DNA of 64,000 nucleotides from Haliovirga abyssi (GTDB lineage: Bacteria; Fusobacteriota; Fusobacteriia; Fusobacteriales; Haliovirgaceae), in assembly GCF_030295325.1 (NCBI RefSeq), contig NZ_AP027059.1, forward strand, positions 806,001 to 870,000. Direction: 5' to 3'. A program made the translations under genes and the position numbers. Of the stretch, positions 52,347-62,298 are shown piece by piece. Below the pieces are notes generated by a model that was not told where the DNA came from, searched no databases, and saw nothing but the letters and a program-made list of their open reading frames with translations. Each line of letters starts with the position of its first letter. Within the stretch, counting starts at the first letter, position 1.

Positions 52347-54302
52347 ATGGGGAGAGAATATTTAAGATTTATGAGTGAAATATTAGAAAAATTGCGAGAC
52401 AGAAAAGAATATAAAAATATAGATTTTTCAATATTTTTTGCTAGATTTGGAAATAATTTTGAAATTTTATTTAATAATTTTAGAAGTTTATACGGGGATA
52501 GAAAAGATTTTGCGATAAAATTGGAAGAATTAATGTTTGTAGTGCAAGACTTTTATGTGAAAAGAGATGAAAGATTAAAAAAGATTGATTTAGAAAGAGA
52601 AAAAGAGCCAGATTGGTTTTTAAGTAATAATTGGGTTGAAATGATGTTATATATAGATAGATTTTCAAAAGATTTAAAAGGGTTTAAAGAGAGGATATCA
52701 TATTTAAAAGATTTGGGAATAAATATAGTTCATTTTATGCCGTTATTACAGGCTAGAGAAGGAGAAAATGATGGTGGATATGCAGTAAGCGATTACACAA
52801 AAATAGATAGTAAATTTGGAGATATGAAAGATTTAAAAGATATTTTAAAAATATTTAGAAAAGAGAATATGTTGCTAGAATTGGATTTAGTTTTAAATCA
52901 TACTGCTGATACACACGATTGGGCAAAACGAGCATTGGATGGAGATAAAAAATATCAAGATTATTATTATATGTATAATAATAGAGAAATTCCAGATAAA
53001 TTTGAAGAAAGTTTGCCTGAAGTATTTCCTAAGACAGCACCTGGAAATTTTACATATAATAAAGAAATAAATAAATGGATTTTTACAGTATTTAATAATT
53101 ATCAATGGGATTTAAATTATACCAATCCAGATCTATTTATAGAAATGACAAAGATTTTATTATTTTTAGCAAATGTAGGAATAGATATATTAAGATTAGA
53201 TGCAGTAGCATTTTTATGGAAAAGAATTGGAACTAATAGTCAAAATTTGCCAGAGGCACACACAATATTACAAATGTTTAAAGCTTGTGCAAAAATTGTT
53301 GCCCCAGGAGTTGTATTTAAAGCAGAAGCAATTGTTCAGCCAGTAGAAATTGTTAAGTATTTAGGAGAAGGAGATTTAGAGGGAAAAGAGTGTGATATAG
53401 CGTACAATGCTTCATTTATGGTATTTTTATGGGATGCGATTGCTACTAAAAACACGAAACTATTACAAAAAGGACTTGAACATATGCCTAGATTACCAAA
53501 AGGAACTACTTGGGTAAATTATATTAGGTGTCATGATGATATAGGACTTGGATTTTCTGATTTGGATGCAATAGAATCAGGATATAATCCAGTATTACAT
53601 AGAAAATTTTTATTAGAATATTATACAGGAAAATTTTATGGAAGCATGGCTTCTGGAATTCCATTTATGTATAATCCTAAAACTGGAGATGCGAGAATAT
53701 CAGGAGAGTTAGCCTCATTATGTGGATTAGAAAAATCATTTAAAAATAAAAATTTTGATGAAATAGAAAAATCTATTGAAAAAATTATACTTTTGCATAG
53801 TGCAATAATGTCTTTTGGTGGGATTCCTTTAATTTATTATGGTGATGAATTGGGGATGACTAATGATTATAGTTATGAATTAGATGAAGAGAAAAAAGAT
53901 GATAATAGATGGATACACAGACCTGTTATTGATGAAGAAAGACTGAATATAAGAAAAAAAATGGGTTCTATTGAAAATAGAATATTTGAAAACATAAAAA
54001 AATTGATAAAAATCAGAAAAAATACTCCTGAGTTTTATGGAGAAAATAATTATAAGATTGTAGGAAATGATAATTTAAACAGTTTTATATTTATAAAAGA
54101 GCATAAGGATAGTAAAATAATGGTAATAATGAATTTTTCTGATAGAGAACAAGAAATAGAATATAGCATTTTGATGAAAAATGGATTTTTTGGAGAAGTA
54201 ATTGATAAATTTACAAATAAAATACCTGAAATTAGAAAAGGAAAAATTATAATAAAAAGATATCAATTTTATTGGTTAAAAGAAAAGGAAAACAGAGATT
54301 AA
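52347..54302 (+). CDS. GH13 amylosucrase-like enzyme
   Basis: Amylosucrase transfers glucose from sucrose to alpha-glucan and releases fructose. The 651-residue length and segments match the GH13_4 type: LQAREGENDGGYAVSDY, region I LDLVLNHTAD, the typical FPKTAPGNFTYN, then FNNYQWDLNYTNPD, region II DILRLDAVAFLWKR (nucleophile Asp), region III FKAEAIVQP (acid/base Glu) and region IV RCHDDIGLGF. There is no signal peptide, so it acts inside the cell. It shares an operon with a fructokinase. Sucrose hydrolase is an alternative within the same subfamily. Confidence 0.9.
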   Translation: MGREYLRFMSEILEKLRDRKEYKNIDFSIFFARFGNNFEILFNNFRSLYGDRKDFAIKLEELMFVVQDFYVKRDERLKKIDLEREKEPDWFLSNNWVEMMLYIDRFSKDLKGFKERISYLKDLGINIVHFMPLLQAREGENDGGYAVSDYTKIDSKFGDMKDLKDILKIFRKENMLLELDLVLNHTADTHDWAKRALDGDKKYQDYYYMYNNREIPDKFEESLPEVFPKTAPGNFTYNKEINKWIFTVFNNYQWDLNYTNPDLFIEMTKILLFLANVGIDILRLDAVAFLWKRIGTNSQNLPEAHTILQMFKACAKIVAPGVVFKAEAIVQPVEIVKYLGEGDLEGKECDIAYNASFMVFLWDAIATKNTKLLQKGLEHMPRLPKGTTWVNYIRCHDDIGLGFSDLDAIESGYNPVLHRKFLLEYYTGKFYGSMASGIPFMYNPKTGDARISGELASLCGLEKSFKNKNFDEIEKSIEKIILLHSAIMSFGGIPLIYYGDELGMTNDYSYELDEEKKDDNRWIHRPVIDEERLNIRKKMGSIENRIFENIKKLIKIRKNTPEFYGENNYKIVGNDNLNSFIFIKEHKDSKIMVIMNFSDREQEIEYSILMKNGFFGEVIDKFTNKIPEIRKGKIIIKRYQFYWLKEKENRD

Positions 54303-54322
54303 TATCTCTGTTTTCCTTTTTA
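54283..54322 (+). terminator. Rho-independent terminator overlapping the end of the amylosucrase gene
   Basis: AAAAGGAAAACAGAGAT at 54283-54299 pairs perfectly with ATCTCTGTTTTCCTTTT at 54304-54320 around a four-base loop, and a T tract follows. The 17-bp stem includes the last codons of the gene. Confidence 0.92.
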
Positions 54323-54361
54323 AATTTAATTTTATAATGAAATTATAAAGTAAAATTTCAT

Positions 54362-54390
54362 TTGAAATAAAAGTGTAAATATGGTACAAT
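54362..54390 (+). promoter_or_regulatory. Promoter for miaB
   Basis: TTGAAA at 54362-54367, a 17-base spacer and TACAAT at 54385-54390, with TGG before the -10 (extended -10). The leader to miaB would be about 105 bases; I see no riboswitch in it. Confidence 0.75.
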
Positions 54391-54503
54391 ATTTTATAAT
54401 AGGGTAAGTGTTATGAGTATAAAAAACGAATAATTGATAATTAAAAAAAAGAAAAATTATTAATTTTTAATTTTGCATTATAAAAAAGGAGAATTGTAAA
54501 TAG

Positions 54504-55817
54504 ATGAATAAAAAAGCAATGGTAATAACGTATGGATGCCAGATGAATGTTAATGATAGTGCCAAAATAAAAGCTCAATTAACAAAACAAGGATATGAAA
54601 TAACAGAAAACTTAAAAGATAGTGATTTAGTATTTATAAATACATGTACAGTAAGAGAAGGAGCTTCAAAAAAAGTATATGGTAAATTAGGAGAACTAAA
54701 AACTTTAAAAAAAACTAAAAAGGATATGATTGTTGGAGTAACTGGGTGTCTTGCACAAGAAAAAAAAGATGAAATTTTGAAAAGAGCACCTCATGTAAAT
54801 CTTGTACTAGGGAATCAAAATATATATCAAATTCCAGAATATCTTAGTAAATTAGAAAATGATGAAATAAAACATGTTGTATTAGTAGATAATGAAGATG
54901 AATTACCACCAAGATTAGATGCAGATTTTGATTCTAATTTTTCAGGTTGTGTTTCTATAACATATGGTTGCGATAATTTTTGTACTTATTGTATAGTTCC
55001 GTATGTGAGAGGAAGAGAAAGAAGTGTACCTGTTAAAGATATAATTACTGATATAAATAATCTTTTGAAAAAAGGGTATAAAGAGATAATTTTATTAGGG
55101 CAAAATGTAAACTCATATGGAAAAGGGTTAACAAATGGTGAAAATTTCGCAAAATTATTAAAAGAAATATCTAAAATAGAAGGGAAATTTAGACTTAGAT
55201 TTATGTCGCCACATCCAAAAGATTTTACAGATGATGTAATAGAATCAATAATAGCAGATGAAAGAATTAGCAGAAATATTCATCTTCCGCTTCAAGCAGG
55301 CTCAACTTCTGTTCTGAAAAAAATGAATAGAGGGTACACAAAAGAAGATTATTTGAAATTAGTTGAAAAATTAAGAAGTAAAATAAAAAATATTGCATTA
55401 ACAACAGATATTATTGTAGGATTTCCATATGAAACTGAAGAAGATTTTAAAGATACTTTAGATGTTGTTGAAAAAGCAAGATATGAAAACGCATATATGT
55501 TTATGTATTCTAAAAGGGATGAAACTCCAGCGGCTACTATGGAAAAGCAAGTTAGTGAAGCAGAAAAAAAAGATAGATTACAAAGATTAATAGAAGTTCA
55601 AACTAGGATTACTAAAGAGGAAAGTAATAAATATTTAAATAAAGAAATAGAAATTTTAGTAGAAGGGTTGTCACCTAGAAATAAAGAGATGTATATTGGG
55701 AGAACTGATAGTAATAAAGTTGTAATATTTAAGGGTGATGAAACTCTTATAGGAAAATTTGCAACAGTTAAGATAAATGAAGCAAATACATGGACTCTTT
55801 ATGGAGAGTTAATATAG
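54504..55817 (+). CDS. miaB: tRNA-2-methylthio-N6-dimethylallyladenosine synthase MiaB
   Basis: MiaB is a radical-SAM enzyme that adds the methylthio group to ms2i6A37 of tRNAs reading U-starting codons. The 437-residue product has the N-terminal cluster cysteines (TYGCQMNVND, FINTCTVRE, GVTGCLAQE). The radical SAM CxxxCxxC is CDNFCTYC (about 153-160), with YVRGRERS after it. A C-terminal TRAM domain ends the protein. Its stop codon is the first triplet of the inverted-repeat element at 55815. It has its own promoter. Confidence 0.96.
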   Translation: MNKKAMVITYGCQMNVNDSAKIKAQLTKQGYEITENLKDSDLVFINTCTVREGASKKVYGKLGELKTLKKTKKDMIVGVTGCLAQEKKDEILKRAPHVNLVLGNQNIYQIPEYLSKLENDEIKHVVLVDNEDELPPRLDADFDSNFSGCVSITYGCDNFCTYCIVPYVRGRERSVPVKDIITDINNLLKKGYKEIILLGQNVNSYGKGLTNGENFAKLLKEISKIEGKFRLRFMSPHPKDFTDDVIESIIADERISRNIHLPLQAGSTSVLKKMNRGYTKEDYLKLVEKLRSKIKNIALTTDIIVGFPYETEEDFKDTLDVVEKARYENAYMFMYSKRDETPAATMEKQVSEAEKKDRLQRLIEVQTRITKEESNKYLNKEIEILVEGLSPRNKEMYIGRTDSNKVVIFKGDETLIGKFATVKINEANTWTLYGELI

Positions 55818-55872
55818 GAATGGCTTAAAATGAATAGATATAAAAAATTTATTTTTCAAACGTTCTATAGGA
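55815..55872 (+). repeat. Copy of the intergenic inverted-repeat element
   Basis: TAGGAATGGCTTAAAATGAAT from 55815 is imperfectly mirrored by ATTTATTTTTCAAACGTTCTA ending at 55868. Both ends match the element at 32488-32592. It lies between miaB, whose stop it contains, and the GH13 gene. Confidence 0.7.
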
Positions 55873-55901
55873 CTAGGGAAAATATTATATGGAGGTAATA
55901 T

Positions 55902-57203
55902 ATGAAAAAAGGTATAAGAGTATACAATTTATATCCAAAACTTATAGGTAGTATGGAGAAATGGATTGAACATTTTGACAGAATAAAAGAGATGAATTTT
56001 AATTGGATATATATAAATCCATTTCATTCGCCAGGATTTTCAGGTTCTGATTATGCAGTGAAAGATTATAATTTATATCATCCATTATTTGTAACTGGAG
56101 AAATGGATTTTTCAGATTTACATGGACAAAAAGAAAAGGGAGATTTTCTTTTAGAGAAAGTTTGTAATGAAGCTGAGAAAAAAGGTATGAAAATAATGAT
56201 GGATTTGGTAATAAATCATACAGCTATAGATTCGCCATTAACAAAAGAACATCCTGAATGGTATATGAAAAATAGTGATGGAAGTATAAAAAATCCAGGT
56301 GCAATGGATGGAAATAATTGGATAGAATGGGGTGATTTAGCTCAAATTGATAATGAATATTCCATTGATAAGGATAATTTATGGGAATATTGGTTAGATA
56401 TGATTTTGAAATATGCCAAATTGGGAGTAAGAGGATTTAGATGTGACGCAGCATATCATATACCAAGGAATTTATGGGAATATCTAATTAGTAATGTGAA
56501 ATCTAAATATCCAGATTCTGTATTTATAGCAGAAACATTAGGATGTACTCCAAAACAACTGATTAATACAGCAGATGCAGGATTTGATTTTGTAATGAAT
56601 AGTTTTAAGTGGTGGGATTTAAAAGCAGATTATTTTTTAAAAGATTATGGAGAATGGGCAGATAAATATCCTTCTTTAACTTTTCCTGAAAATCATGATA
56701 CAGAAAGATATTCAAAAGAAATTAATGGGAATAAAGATTTAGCAATAGCTAAATATGCTTTAGGAGCTTATTTTTGTTCAAGTATAGCAATAACAATTGG
56801 GTTTGAATTTGGATTTGAAAGAAAAATAGATGTGGTCCAAACAAATCCTAGTTGGATGGAAGATAAAAAATATGATATTTCGAAAGAAATTTCTAGGATT
56901 AATCAGATTAAATCAGAATATGATATATTACAAGAAGACAATATTATAGAACCTATATATTTTAAAAATCATAATATTTTTGCATTTACAAAAGAAAGTT
57001 TAGATAAGTCAGAAAAAATATTGGTAATGATAAATAATGATGGAGAACATATTAATACAATCTATTATAATGGGTTATATAATTTAATGGGTGGAGAAAA
57101 AGTAATAGATATTTCTCACGGACATAGAATGGAGAATATTCCAGATAATTTTGAATATAATCTTTCTCCAGGAGAAGTAAAATTATTTTATATAAAAAAA
57201 TAG
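55902..57203 (+). CDS. GH13 alpha-amylase family protein, GlgE-like catalytic domain
   Basis: The 433-residue enzyme has the four GH13 regions: MDLVINHTA (I), GFRCDAAYHIP (II, nucleophile Asp), FIAETLG (III, acid/base Glu) and FPENHDTER (IV). The opening KKGIRVYNLYPKLIGSMEKW, then WIYINPFHSPGFSGSDYAVKDYN, resembles the catalytic part of maltosyltransferase GlgE, but the extra N-terminal domains of GlgE are absent. It has no signal peptide. Substrate and whether it transfers or hydrolyses are not determined. It probably belongs to alpha-glucan metabolism with the amylosucrase upstream. Confidence 0.85.
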   Translation: MKKGIRVYNLYPKLIGSMEKWIEHFDRIKEMNFNWIYINPFHSPGFSGSDYAVKDYNLYHPLFVTGEMDFSDLHGQKEKGDFLLEKVCNEAEKKGMKIMMDLVINHTAIDSPLTKEHPEWYMKNSDGSIKNPGAMDGNNWIEWGDLAQIDNEYSIDKDNLWEYWLDMILKYAKLGVRGFRCDAAYHIPRNLWEYLISNVKSKYPDSVFIAETLGCTPKQLINTADAGFDFVMNSFKWWDLKADYFLKDYGEWADKYPSLTFPENHDTERYSKEINGNKDLAIAKYALGAYFCSSIAITIGFEFGFERKIDVVQTNPSWMEDKKYDISKEISRINQIKSEYDILQEDNIIEPIYFKNHNIFAFTKESLDKSEKILVMINNDGEHINTIYYNGLYNLMGGEKVIDISHGHRMENIPDNFEYNLSPGEVKLFYIKK

Positions 57204-57231
57204 TTGCCGATAATTATAAAGAGGTGGAAAA

Positions 57232-57609
57232 ATGTCAAAAAATATATTAATAGTTGATGATGAAGTTGATGTTGTAGAGGTAATTGAAATGTTATTAAAG
57301 AATCAAGGATATAATGTTATAACTGCACATAATGGAATTGAGGCATTAGAAAGAATAGAAAAAAAAATTCCAGATTTAGTTATATTAGATATAATGATGC
57401 CGCAAATGGATGGGCTAGAAGCGTGTAAAAAAATGAGAGAAAATGAGAAAATGGAGAATGTTCCTATTGTTATGTTTTCTGCAAAATTATCAGCAGTTGA
57501 TAAAAAAGAAGCATTTGAAGTGGGAGCAGATGGTTTTATTACAAAACCGTTTAATGCAAGAGGATTTATTGCAGGAATAAGAACCTATTTAGAATTAGGT
57601 CATATGTGA
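57232..57609 (+). CDS. Single-domain response regulator (CheY-like receiver)
   Basis: The 125-residue receiver domain has the acidic pair in LIVDDEVDV, phospho-acceptor Asp53 in LVILDIMMPQMDG, a conserved Ser (MFSAK) in the Thr/Ser position and Lys in FITKPFNA. There is no output domain. GAGGTGG precedes the ATG and rho follows 14 bases later. It resembles receivers of the PleD/PatA type more than the motor-binding CheY, so a role as the flagellar CheY is possible but unproven. Confidence 0.92.
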   Translation: MSKNILIVDDEVDVVEVIEMLLKNQGYNVITAHNGIEALERIEKKIPDLVILDIMMPQMDGLEACKKMRENEKMENVPIVMFSAKLSAVDKKEAFEVGADGFITKPFNARGFIAGIRTYLELGHM

Positions 57610-57623
57610 AAAGGAGTTGAATA

Positions 57624-58910
57624 ATGGATTTTAATGAGTTGAAATATGAGGACGTTGTAAATTATAAATTAAAAGAGTTACAAAAATTAGGAAAAGAGTT
57701 AGGTATAGAAAAAGCATATAAATTAAATAAAGAAGATGCAATGCTAAAAGTAATTGAAGCTCTAGGAGAAAAAAAAGGAGAGCTTGTTGGTCATGGAGTT
57801 TTAGATGTATTACCAGATGGATATGGATTTTTAAGAAACAGCAGTCTTGGAAATGATATTTATGTATCTGCCTCTCAAGTGAAAAAGTTTTCTCTTAGAT
57901 TAGGAGATATTGTAGCTGGAGAATGTAGAAAGCCAGTAAGTGATGAAAGTAATTTTGCAATATTAAAAATATTTACTATAAATGGGATTGATTTAGAAAA
58001 AGCTAAAAATAGACCTAAATTTGAAGATTTGATTCCATCTTATCCAGATAAATTATTAAAATTAACATCATCTAAAGATAAAGAAAATATACCTGGTAGA
58101 ATAATAGAATTAATCTCTCCAATTGGATTAGGACAAAGAGGGATAATAGTGGCACCGCCAAAAGCAGGAAAAACAGTATTAATAAGTAGTTTGGCAAATG
58201 GTATTATTGAAAATAATCCTAATGTAGAAGTTTGGATATTGTTGATAGATGAAAGGCCAGAAGAGGTAACTGATATAAAAGAAAATGTGCAGGGAGCAGA
58301 AGTTTTTGCTTCAACATTTGATGAAGAGCCTAGAAATCACGTTAAAGTTACAGAAGCTATATTAGAAAAAGCAAAACGTCTTGTGGAAGATGGTAAAGAT
58401 GTAGTAATATTAATGGATAGTTTAACTCGTCTTGCTAGAGCATATAACATAATTATACCATCAAGTGGGAAACTTATATCTGGAGGTATTGATCCAGGAG
58501 CTTTATATTTTCCAAAGAATTTTTTTGGTGCAGCAAGAAATATAAAAAATGGTGGAAGTTTAACAATATTAGCGACAGCTTTAATTGATACTGGAAGTAA
58601 AATGGATGATGTAATTTATGAAGAGTTTAAGGGTACTGGTAATATGGAAGTACATTTAGATAGAAATTTATCAGAACTTAGAATATTTCCAGCAATTGAC
58701 ATTAAACGTTCTGGAACTAGAAAGGAAGAACTGTTATTAAGTGAAGCTGAATTAATGGTAATATGGAGAATGAGAAGATTTTTAAGCAAATATTCATCAG
58801 CGGAAGCTACAAAACGATTAATAGATTTATTGAAAAAAACAGATAATAATGCTTCAGTTTTAAATCATTTTTTGAAGGGCGGAGATTTTAATGGCGACCA
58901 ATCTAAGTAA
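57624..58910 (+). CDS. rho: Transcription termination factor Rho
   Basis: Rho is a hexameric RNA helicase that ends transcription. The 428-residue protein has the N-terminal Rho_N helices (about 5-50), the RNA-binding cold-shock-like domain ([20 protein letters not shown], about 60-79), Walker [20 protein letters not shown], Walker [16 protein letters not shown], the Q/R-loop region and the C-terminal ATPase end. There is no extra insertion, unlike the long Rho of some phyla. The next gene starts 20 bases before its stop. Confidence 0.97.
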   Translation: MDFNELKYEDVVNYKLKELQKLGKELGIEKAYKLNKEDAMLKVIEALGEKKGELVGHGVLDVLPDGYGFLRNSSLGNDIYVSASQVKKFSLRLGDIVAGECRKPVSDESNFAILKIFTINGIDLEKAKNRPKFEDLIPSYPDKLLKLTSSKDKENIPGRIIELISPIGLGQRGIIVAPPKAGKTVLISSLANGIIENNPNVEVWILLIDERPEEVTDIKENVQGAEVFASTFDEEPRNHVKVTEAILEKAKRLVEDGKDVVILMDSLTRLARAYNIIIPSSGKLISGGIDPGALYFPKNFFGAARNIKNGGSLTILATALIDTGSKMDDVIYEEFKGTGNMEVHLDRNLSELRIFPAIDIKRSGTRKEELLLSEAELMVIWRMRRFLSKYSSAEATKRLIDLLKKTDNNASVLNHFLKGGDFNGDQSK

Positions 58911-59916
58911 ACGGAAAATTATTAAAATATTTGTTTATATAATGTTATTTTTTTCAACTGTGTTTATACTAACAATAGTTAAAGGGAATTATCAAGAGAG
59001 TGGGAATGGAACAGATGCAATAACAAAAGGAGATATTTCTAAGATAAATAGTGAAAATGCAGGAATACAAATAATAGATTATCAATATTATACTTTTGAA
59101 AAAGATTATTCTGATGTAGTGAATAATTTAGAAACAGATAAAAAAGAAAATGAAAATAAGAAGCTTAAAGAGATATATTACACTGTAAAGCGTGGGGATA
59201 CTTTGCATGGAATATCTCAAGCAGTTGGTCAAGACATGAATATAATTGTAGCAAATAATCCAAAAGTTAAAAATGGAAAAATTTATGCTGGGCAAAAGTT
59301 GAAGATATTAAATAAAGATGGAATATATTATACAGTAAAATCAAGAGATACTTTAGGAAAAATTTCAAATAAATATAAAGTTAAATTAGCAAGTATATTA
59401 GAGGCAAATAATTTAAACGATACTCAAATAAAAAAAGGTGAAAAAATATTTATACCTAATCCAAATTTAGATTTTGTTATAAAAGCTAATAGAACTAGAT
59501 ATGCTAAAAAAACATTTAGTAATAGAACAAAATTTGGTTGGCCAGTAAGGTATAGAGGAGTAACGAGCCCATTTGGGAATAGATATCACCCTGTATTAAA
59601 AAGATATATATTTCATACAGGTGTTGATTTGAGAGCTAGAACAGGAACAGCATTGTATTCTGCTTTGGATGGGAAAGTTACATATTCAGGTTGGATGTCA
59701 GGCTATGGGAGAATTGTTATAATTAAACATAGTAAAGGGTATTCTACAAGATATGCTCATTTAAGTAAGTCTTACGTGAAAGTTGGACAATATGTAAAAA
59801 AAGGGCAACAAATAGGAAAAACAGGAAAAACAGGTAGAGTTACAGGACCACATTTACATTTTGAAATTAGAAAGTATGGAAAACCATTAAATCCAATGCG
59901 ATTTTTAAAAAGGTAG
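58891..59916 (+). CDS. LysM and M23 peptidase domain protein (cell-wall endopeptidase type)
   Basis: The 341-residue protein has a membrane/signal helix (about 10-30), a linker, two LysM modules ([16 protein letters not shown], about 91-138, and [16 protein letters not shown], about 147-190), and an M23 lysostaphin-type domain. That domain has [15 protein letters not shown] and HLHFEIR, and the metal-binding His/Asp residues are present, so it should be an active peptidoglycan endopeptidase acting outside the inner membrane. It overlaps rho by 20 bases. A terminator follows. Confidence 0.92.
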   Translation: MATNLSKRKIIKIFVYIMLFFSTVFILTIVKGNYQESGNGTDAITKGDISKINSENAGIQIIDYQYYTFEKDYSDVVNNLETDKKENENKKLKEIYYTVKRGDTLHGISQAVGQDMNIIVANNPKVKNGKIYAGQKLKILNKDGIYYTVKSRDTLGKISNKYKVKLASILEANNLNDTQIKKGEKIFIPNPNLDFVIKANRTRYAKKTFSNRTKFGWPVRYRGVTSPFGNRYHPVLKRYIFHTGVDLRARTGTALYSALDGKVTYSGWMSGYGRIVIIKHSKGYSTRYAHLSKSYVKVGQYVKKGQQIGKTGKTGRVTGPHLHFEIRKYGKPLNPMRFLKR

Positions 59917-59933
59917 GGGAAACCCTACTTTTT
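59911..59933 (+). terminator. Rho-independent terminator after the M23 peptidase gene
   Basis: AGGTAGGG at 59911-59918 pairs with CCCTACTT at 59923-59930 (one G-T pair) around a GAAA tetraloop, followed by T residues. The stem contains the stop codon. Confidence 0.85.
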
Positions 59934-59958
59934 ATAATATTATACTGAGGTGAAATTT

Positions 59959-60786
59959 ATGAAAAAATTAAAAAAAATTATTATTATATTTCTTTTTTTT
60001 AGTTCTGTAATTTATGCAGAAGATATTACAGTAGATGATTATTTAAATTTAGGAGATGCATATTATAAAGAAAATAATTTAAAAGAAGCTAAAGATTTAT
60101 ATGATAGAGCTTTAGAAATAGATAGCAGTAATATTACAGTTGTAATGAAGATTTTAAAAATTTATGAAACTAATAAAAAGTATGATGATGAATTAAAGTT
60201 TTTAGAGAATTTTTTAAGTAATAATGTAGATAAAAATAATTCAGAAATATATTTTAAGATAGCTGATATTTACAATAATTATAAAAAAAATAAAAAAAAA
60301 GCATATGAATATTATGAAAAATTTTTAAATAGTAGTGGTTCTAATAATTCAGAAAGAATTTTTTATATTGGAGATGTATATTTCAAAGATTTTTTATATG
60401 AAAAAGCCATGAATACATTTTTATTGGATAAAACTGGTAATTATAAAAATGAATTTGGAGCAGCAATAACATTGAGATTTTTAGGATATTATAAAAAATC
60501 GATATTATATTATAAAAAAGTTATAAAACAAAAGCCAAATTTTTTAGAGGCATATTTAGGGATTGGAATAAGTTATCAATTAAATAGTGATTTTGATAAT
60601 GCTATTAAATATTTTTTGAAATATATAAGTGAAAAAAAAGATGAACAAGTATATATAGAATTAGTAAAATTATATATGATAAAGAAAAATGATAAGAAGG
60701 CAAAAACAATTGGACAAGAAGGGTTAAATTTTTTTCCTAATTCGAAAGAATTACGAGATTTAATGTTGACAATTTATTCTAATTAA
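59959..60786 (+). CDS. Secreted tetratricopeptide-repeat protein
   Basis: The 275-residue product has a signal peptide (MKKLKKIIIIFLFFSSVIYA) and then TPR repeats from about residue 28 to the end. Examples are YLNLGDAYYKENNLKEAKDL, EYYEKFLNSS and YLGIGISYQLNSDFDNAIKY. It is probably periplasmic, acting as a protein-protein scaffold. I chose the ATG at 59959, six bases after GAGGTGA, over the GTG at 59950. The ABC transporter genes follow 12 bases later. Confidence 0.85.
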   Translation: MKKLKKIIIIFLFFSSVIYAEDITVDDYLNLGDAYYKENNLKEAKDLYDRALEIDSSNITVVMKILKIYETNKKYDDELKFLENFLSNNVDKNNSEIYFKIADIYNNYKKNKKKAYEYYEKFLNSSGSNNSERIFYIGDVYFKDFLYEKAMNTFLLDKTGNYKNEFGAAITLRFLGYYKKSILYYKKVIKQKPNFLEAYLGIGISYQLNSDFDNAIKYFLKYISEKKDEQVYIELVKLYMIKKNDKKAKTIGQEGLNFFPNSKELRDLMLTIYSN

Positions 60787-60798
60787 AAGGAGATATAT

Positions 60799-61437
60799 AT
60801 GATAGTAGAATATAGGAATATAAATTTGAGTTTTAAAGAAATAGAAATTTTCAAAAATTTTAATTTAAAAATAGAAAATGGGGAGAAAATTTTATTAAAA
60901 GGAAAATCTGGTTCTGGAAAAACATCTTTAGGAAATTTTTTACTTGGATTTACTCAGCCGAATAGTGGAGAAATCTATTTTCAAAATGAATTGTTAAATG
61001 AAAAAACAATTTGGAAAATTAGACAAAAAATAGCTTATGTCAGTCAAGATGTAGATTTAGATGAGAAAAAAGTGATGAAAATAATAGCAGAAACTTTTGA
61101 ATTTTCTGGAAATAAAGATAAAAAATTAAATAAAAAGATGTTAAAAAATTTATTAAAAAAATTTCGTTTAGAAGATATAATATTAGAAAAAAATGTGTCA
61201 AAATTATCAGGAGGAGAAAGACAAAGAGTAGGTATAATTTTATCAATATTATTAGATAGAGATATATTTGTTTTAGATGAAGCAACTGCGTCTCTTGATA
61301 AAGAGTTAAAAGCTATTGTAGCAAACTATTTTTCAGAGATAAATAAAACAGTAATCTCAATTTCCCATGATAAAGAGTGGGAAGATACAAATAAATATAA
61401 AGTCATAAATATAGGAGATGATAAAGATGGCCAATGA
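60799..61437 (+). CDS. fetA: ABC transporter ATP-binding protein, FetA/YbbL-like
   Basis: The 212-residue ATPase has Walker A GKSGSGKTSLG (about 34-44), a Q-loop (YVSQDVDLDE), signature LSGGERQRVG (about 135-144), Walker B IFVLDEATASLD and the switch His in ISISHDKEWED. It overlaps the membrane partner gene by 11 bases. The pair resembles E. coli FetA-FetB, an iron exporter aiding oxidative-stress resistance. The substrate here is inferred from that similarity. Confidence 0.88.
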   Translation: MIVEYRNINLSFKEIEIFKNFNLKIENGEKILLKGKSGSGKTSLGNFLLGFTQPNSGEIYFQNELLNEKTIWKIRQKIAYVSQDVDLDEKKVMKIIAETFEFSGNKDKKLNKKMLKNLLKKFRLEDIILEKNVSKLSGGERQRVGIILSILLDRDIFVLDEATASLDKELKAIVANYFSEINKTVISISHDKEWEDTNKYKVINIGDDKDGQ

Positions 61438-62212
61438 TATATCAATTCTTTCATTATTTTTAGCTGCGTTAATGTTCCTTATACCTATTGGATTTAGCTT
61501 TTATTTTAAGCTATTTATGACAAAAGATATTATTATTTCTGGAATAAGAATGTTTGTTCAACTGTTTTTAGTTGGTGTTTTTTTGAAATATATATTTCAA
61601 TTAGATAATTTTATGTTAAATATTTTATGGCTATTTTTAATGCTAATAGTGGCTGCATTTTCAATATTAAGTAATATAGAATTTAATAAAAAATTATTTT
61701 TACCACCAATTATAGCTTCTCTGTTTTTAGTGGTAGCATTTGTAGGAATATATTTCAATTATTTTATTATAGGATTAAAAGATATTTTTCAAGCAAAGTA
61801 TTTTATACCAATAGGTGGAATGCTATTAGGAAATTCTTTAAAAGGAAATATAATAGGATTAGATAATTTTTATAAAAATATATCAAAGCAAGAAAAAAAA
61901 TATTTTTATAAATTATCATTAGGTGCTACAAGATATGAGGCACTTTTACCATTTATTAGAAAAAGTATAAAGATATCATCTAAGCCAACACTTGCAACGA
62001 TGGCAACTATTGGAATAGTATCTTTGCCAGGTATGATGACTGGTCAAATATTAAGTGGAGAAAGCCCTATGAATGCTATAAAATATCAAATAGCAATAAC
62101 AATAGCGATATTAGTAACAAGAATGTTAGGAATAGTATTAACTTTATTATTTACAATACCAATAGCTTTTGATGAATATGGTGTATTGAAAAAAGATGTG
62201 TTTGGAAATTAA
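61427..62212 (+). CDS. fetB: ABC transporter permease, FetB/UPF0014 family
   Basis: This multi-pass membrane protein (about 261 residues, six to seven helices) carries the UPF0014 signatures IPIGGMLLGNSLKG (about 122-135), LSLGATRYEALLPFIRKSI and LPGMMTGQILSGESPMNAIKYQ. I chose the ATG at 61427, nine bases after AGGAG, over the ATG at 61418, which would abut that sequence. With FetA it probably exports iron or a similar metal; no metal regulator is seen nearby. Confidence 0.9.
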   Translation: MANDISILSLFLAALMFLIPIGFSFYFKLFMTKDIIISGIRMFVQLFLVGVFLKYIFQLDNFMLNILWLFLMLIVAAFSILSNIEFNKKLFLPPIIASLFLVVAFVGIYFNYFIIGLKDIFQAKYFIPIGGMLLGNSLKGNIIGLDNFYKNISKQEKKYFYKLSLGATRYEALLPFIRKSIKISSKPTLATMATIGIVSLPGMMTGQILSGESPMNAIKYQIAITIAILVTRMLGIVLTLLFTIPIAFDEYGVLKKDVFGN

Positions 62213-62231
62213 TTATTTTTAACAATATGAG

Positions 62232-62260
62232 TTGATAAAATATTTAAATTTAAGTATAAT
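62232..62260 (+). promoter_or_regulatory. Promoter for hslO
   Basis: TTGATA at 62232-62237 and a perfect TATAAT at 62255-62260 are separated by 17 bases. The leader to hslO is about 32 bases with GGAGGAG. Confidence 0.8.
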
Positions 62261-62298
62261 CATTATACAATAATTATAAAAAATAACTGGAGGAGAAA

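Noticed and set aside
57206-57213. GCCGATAA, identical to the sigma-28 -10 consensus, before the receiver gene at 57232
   Set aside because: No TAAA-type -35 at the proper spacing, and its 18-base distance to the ATG leaves little leader; one chance match is not enough.
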